Shown piece after piece: positions 61,729-64,000 of a stretch of DNA of 64,000 nt. This DNA comes from Acidipropionibacterium timonense. GTDB taxonomy: Bacteria; Actinomycetota; Actinomycetes; Propionibacteriales; Propionibacteriaceae. Each line of letters begins with the position of its first letter. The stretch's first letter is position 1. Where the stretch lies: assembly GCF_900605005.1 (NCBI RefSeq), contig NZ_LR027558.1, positions 244,588 to 308,587 on the forward strand, written 5' to 3'. The notes beneath the pieces are model-generated. The model searched no databases. It saw only the letters and a list, made by a program, of their open reading frames with translations, and was not told the DNA's origin. The translations under genes were made by a program, and so were the position numbers.

Positions 61729-63179
61729 CCGGTCTGCTCGTCGCCGGGACCTCGTCGGACGCCGGCAAGTCGCTCGTCGTCACCGGACTGTGCCGGGCGG
61801 CCCGACGTCGCGGGATCGACGTCGTCCCGTTCAAGGCGCAGAACATGTCGAACAACTCCATGGTCTGTGCCGACGGGTCCGAGATCGGCCGGGCCCAGTA
61901 CCTCCAGGCCACGGCGGCCGGTGTCGTGCCGAGCTCGGCGATGAACCCCGTCCTCCTCAAGCCCGGCACCGACCGGAGGTCCTTCATCGTCCTGCGCGGC
62001 CAGCCGGGTGGGGTGCTCGAGGCCGGCCAGTACACCACCGGACGGCGCCACCTCGCCCAAACAGCCTGGGCCGCCTACGACGAGCTCGCCGCCGCCCACG
62101 ACCTCGTCCTGTGCGAGGGGGCCGGATCGCCGGCCGAGATCAACCTGCGCCGGGGTGACTACACGAACATGGGCCTGGCCAGGGCGAGGAACCTGCCGGT
62201 GGTGCTCGTCGGCGACATCGACCGCGGCGGGGTCCTGGCGTCCCTCTACGGCACCTGGGCCCTGCTCGAGGAGGCCGATCGCGCCCTGCTCGCGGGCTAT
62301 CTCATCAACAAGTTCCGGGGTGACGACGCCATCCTCGCTCCCGGGCTCGAGGAGATCACCCGGCGTACCGACATGGACTGTCTCGGTGTCCTGCCGTGGG
62401 TGCCCGGGGTCTGGCTCGACGGGGAGGACGCCCTCGAGGTCGGTCGCTGGCGCCACGAGGGGGACGCCGTCGACCCGTCGGCGCTGCGGGTCGCGGTGGT
62501 GCGCTTCCCCCGGATCTCGAATGCCACCGACGTCGATGCCATGGCCGGCGAGCACGGGGTCGACGTCCAGGTGACGACGAGTCCGGACACCTGCGCGACG
62601 GCCGATGTCGTCGTCCTGCCCGGGTCGCGATCGACGGTGAGCGACCTCGACTGGCTACGACGCACCGGCCTGGCCGACGTCGTCACCCGTCGGGCCGCCC
62701 AGGGACGACCGGTTGTCGGCATCTGCGGTGGCTACCAGATGCTGTGCCGCACCATCACCGATCCCGCCGGTCAGGAGGCCGCCCCGGGCAGCGTCGTCAA
62801 GGGGCTCGGCCTGCTGCCGGTGGACGTCGACTTCGGAGTCGCCAAGACCCTCGCCCTCTCGCAGGGGTCCTGGCGGGGGATCGAGGTCGGCGGGTACGAG
62901 ATCCACCACGGCGTGTGCCGCCCGATGGAGCCGGCCGAGCAGTTCCTCGACGGCGTCCACGTCGGGTCGGTGTGGGGGACGATGTGGCACGGCGCCTTCG
63001 AGCACGACGAGTTCCGGCGGGCCTGGCTCGAGCAGGCCGCGCACGACGTGGGCTCGCCGTGGCGTCCGGACCGGTCGAGGATCGGCTACGCGGCACGACG
63101 GGAGGCCATGATCGACACCTTGGCCGACGCTCTCGAGGAGCACGTCGACGTCGAGCGCATCCTCGCGATGGCGCGCTGA
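61725..63179 (+). CDS. cobQ: Cobyric acid synthase
   Basis: This 484-aa amidotransferase amidates four side chains of adenosylcobyrinic acid a,c-diamide with glutamine and ATP. The N-terminal ATP-binding domain has VAGTSSDAGKSLVVTGLCRA and PFKAQNMSNNS. The C-terminal glutaminase domain has the nucleophile Cys in VVGICGGYQML and the histidine in GYEIHHG. ATG 61725 overlaps the cbiB stop; a longer frame from 61689 was rejected. Confidence 0.96.
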   Translation: MTGLLVAGTSSDAGKSLVVTGLCRAARRRGIDVVPFKAQNMSNNSMVCADGSEIGRAQYLQATAAGVVPSSAMNPVLLKPGTDRRSFIVLRGQPGGVLEAGQYTTGRRHLAQTAWAAYDELAAAHDLVLCEGAGSPAEINLRRGDYTNMGLARARNLPVVLVGDIDRGGVLASLYGTWALLEEADRALLAGYLINKFRGDDAILAPGLEEITRRTDMDCLGVLPWVPGVWLDGEDALEVGRWRHEGDAVDPSALRVAVVRFPRISNATDVDAMAGEHGVDVQVTTSPDTCATADVVVLPGSRSTVSDLDWLRRTGLADVVTRRAAQGRPVVGICGGYQMLCRTITDPAGQEAAPGSVVKGLGLLPVDVDFGVAKTLALSQGSWRGIEVGGYEIHHGVCRPMEPAEQFLDGVHVGSVWGTMWHGAFEHDEFRRAWLEQAAHDVGSPWRPDRSRIGYAARREAMIDTLADALEEHVDVERILAMAR

Positions 63180-63188
63180 TGTCTGCAT

Positions 63189-63217
63189 TTGACTGACCGG
63201 TCAGTCAGTTTCATGAT
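63189..63217 (+). promoter_or_regulatory. Promoter with overlapping TetR-type operator
   Basis: The perfect 18-bp palindrome TGACTGACC-GGTCAGTCA (63190-63207) covers the -35 box TTGACT (63189-63194) of a promoter whose -10 box CATGAT (63212-63217) is 17 bp downstream. The palindrome resembles TetR-family operators. No regulator gene is in view, so it may lie beyond the window. Confidence 0.7.
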
Positions 63218-63223
63218 GGAGGC

Positions 63224-63642
63224 ATGACCTCCACGGAGCCCCTCGTCCACGCGCGCGCCTTGACCCTGTCGGGACGCCGCGGCGCCGTCTTCGGCCCGGT
63301 CGACCTCGAGCTGGCCCCGGGTTCCTGTGCCGCCCTGCTCGGCCCCGAGGGGTCGGGCCGCACGGCGCTCCTGCTCACCCTGGCCGCGCCAGGCACGTGT
63401 GGCAGCTCGACCCCCTCGACCGCCAGCGACTGCGCCTCTGCTTCACCCTCCTCAGCGATCCCGAGCTGCCGTGCGTCGACGACGTCACCGCCCTGCACGG
63501 CCCCGACGACCAGCGCCGGCTGTGGGACTGCCTCGAGCGGGTCCGCGCCGGCGGGACGACCGTCGTCGCCGCCACGACCAATCCCGACACCATCCCGGGG
63601 GACGTCCTCACCGTGCCCATGACCACCCACCCGGAGAACTGA
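63224..63642 (+). pseudogene. ABC transporter ATP-binding gene with internal deletion and frameshift
   Basis: The start and first 57 codons are normal (VHARALTLSGRRGAVFGPVD, Walker A GPEGSGRTALLLTLA). Near 63393 the frame shifts, and the sequence jumps to the end region WQLDPLDRQRLRLCFTLL, then CVDDVTALHGPDDQRRLWDC (Walker-B-like) and TTVVAATTNPDT. About 100 codons with the Q-loop and most of the helical domain are missing. The RBS GGAGG is intact. It was the motor of the following YhgE/Pip-type exporter. Confidence 0.75.
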
Positions 63643-63643
63643 C

Positions 63644-64000
63644 ATGACGCTCCACCTGCCGCATGCCCTCAACGAGGTGCGCAAGTTCCGCTTCTTCCCG
63701 GCGGCCATCGTCATGGCCGTCCTCATCCCGCTCATCTACTCGGGCATCTATCTCGCTGCCTTCTGGAACCCCACCGGCCACCTCGACCGCGTGCCGGTGG
63801 CCCTCGTCGTCGAGGACACACCGGCCCGCCGGGACCGACGGGACGACGCTCGACGCCGGTCGCACGGTCGCCGACACCATGACGTCGACCGACACCTTCG
63901 ACTGGCACGAGGTCTCCGCGCAGACCGCCCGCGACGGGGTCGACGACGACACCTACGCCGCCGAGGTGCTCATCCCCGAGGGCTTCTCGGCACCCCTGGC
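63644..64000 (+). pseudogene. YhgE/Pip-type ABC exporter membrane gene, frameshifted and cut by window edge
   Basis: It begins MTLHLPHALNEVRKFRFFPA, then AIVMAVLIPLIYSGIYLAAF (first membrane segment) and VPVALVVEDTPA. Around 63822-63840 the frame shifts by one base; the proper sequence goes on in the new frame as GRTVADTMTSTDTFDW, DGVDDDTYAAEVLIPEGFSA, as in YhgE/Pip domains. The rest lies outside the window. A sequencing error could also cause the shift, but the adjacent ATPase gene is broken too. Confidence 0.65.

Overview
The window looks like a chromosomal segment of a high-GC actinobacterium. The best guess is a member of the Propionibacteriaceae; this is inference from gene content and architecture, because no rRNA or other marker gene is present. 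The signs are the cysS-rlmB and ispD-ispF blocks, a DUF4032 protein, an actinobacterial Asp23/AmaP cluster, cobalamin genes (cbiB-cobQ), and many genes whose start codon lies 6-7 nt after a TAnnnT -10 box (leaderless transcripts).

Layout. 1-1.2 kb: insertion-sequence debris (IS110, IS481, IS3). 1.27-6.6 kb: a GntR-regulated sugar catabolic operon (RhaEW-like aldolase/dehydrogenase, cupin, LsrF-like aldolase, class II aldolase) ending in a decayed dhaK-like gene and more transposase debris. 6.6-12.0 kb (minus): a Gat-type PTS with a SorC regulator and a GpsA-like dehydrogenase; its last gene, a class II aldolase, is cut off. 12.2-13.96 kb: an orphan Gut-type EIIA, then ispD-ispF. 14-23.1 kb: GH13 glucosidase, glyA, rlmB, cysS, DUF4032 and metB. 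23.2-27.1 kb: an Asp23/Gls24-DUF2273-DUF6286-AmaP-ECF sigma envelope-stress cluster. 27.2-32.3 kb: an MsmK/UgpC-type sugar ATPase and serine/threonine catabolism (sdaA, tdh, kbl). 32.5-35.8 kb: a sugar ABC importer. 35.8-43.2 kb (minus, visibly less GC-rich): a SorC regulator and a Gut-type PTS operon with GutM, a COG4091/SAF oxidoreductase, YjbQ, a class II aldolase and an archaeal-like triose-phosphate isomerase. 43.5-49.0 kb: an in-frame fusion of a ROK regulator with a Gfo/Idh/MocA oxidoreductase, followed by a second sugar ABC importer. 49.0-52.1 kb: an OpuC-type osmoprotectant importer. 52.3-60.6 kb: DUF488, DedA, a DMFA2-like secreted or anchored protein, a macro domain protein, an ABC exporter with a two-component system, and a histidine phosphatase. 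60.7-63.2 kb: cbiB and cobQ. 63.2-64 kb: a TetR-type operator followed by two broken ABC exporter genes that run off the window.

Functionally the window is dominated by carbohydrate and polyol uptake: two PTS systems, a lone EIIA, and two ABC importers that have no ATPase of their own and probably share the MsmK-like one. Each has its own regulator and a short C3/C4-yielding enzyme set of aldolases, dehydrogenases and an isomerase. The best candidate for an undescribed system is the 35.8-43.2 kb Gut-type operon, whose enzyme set does not match classical glucitol catabolism.
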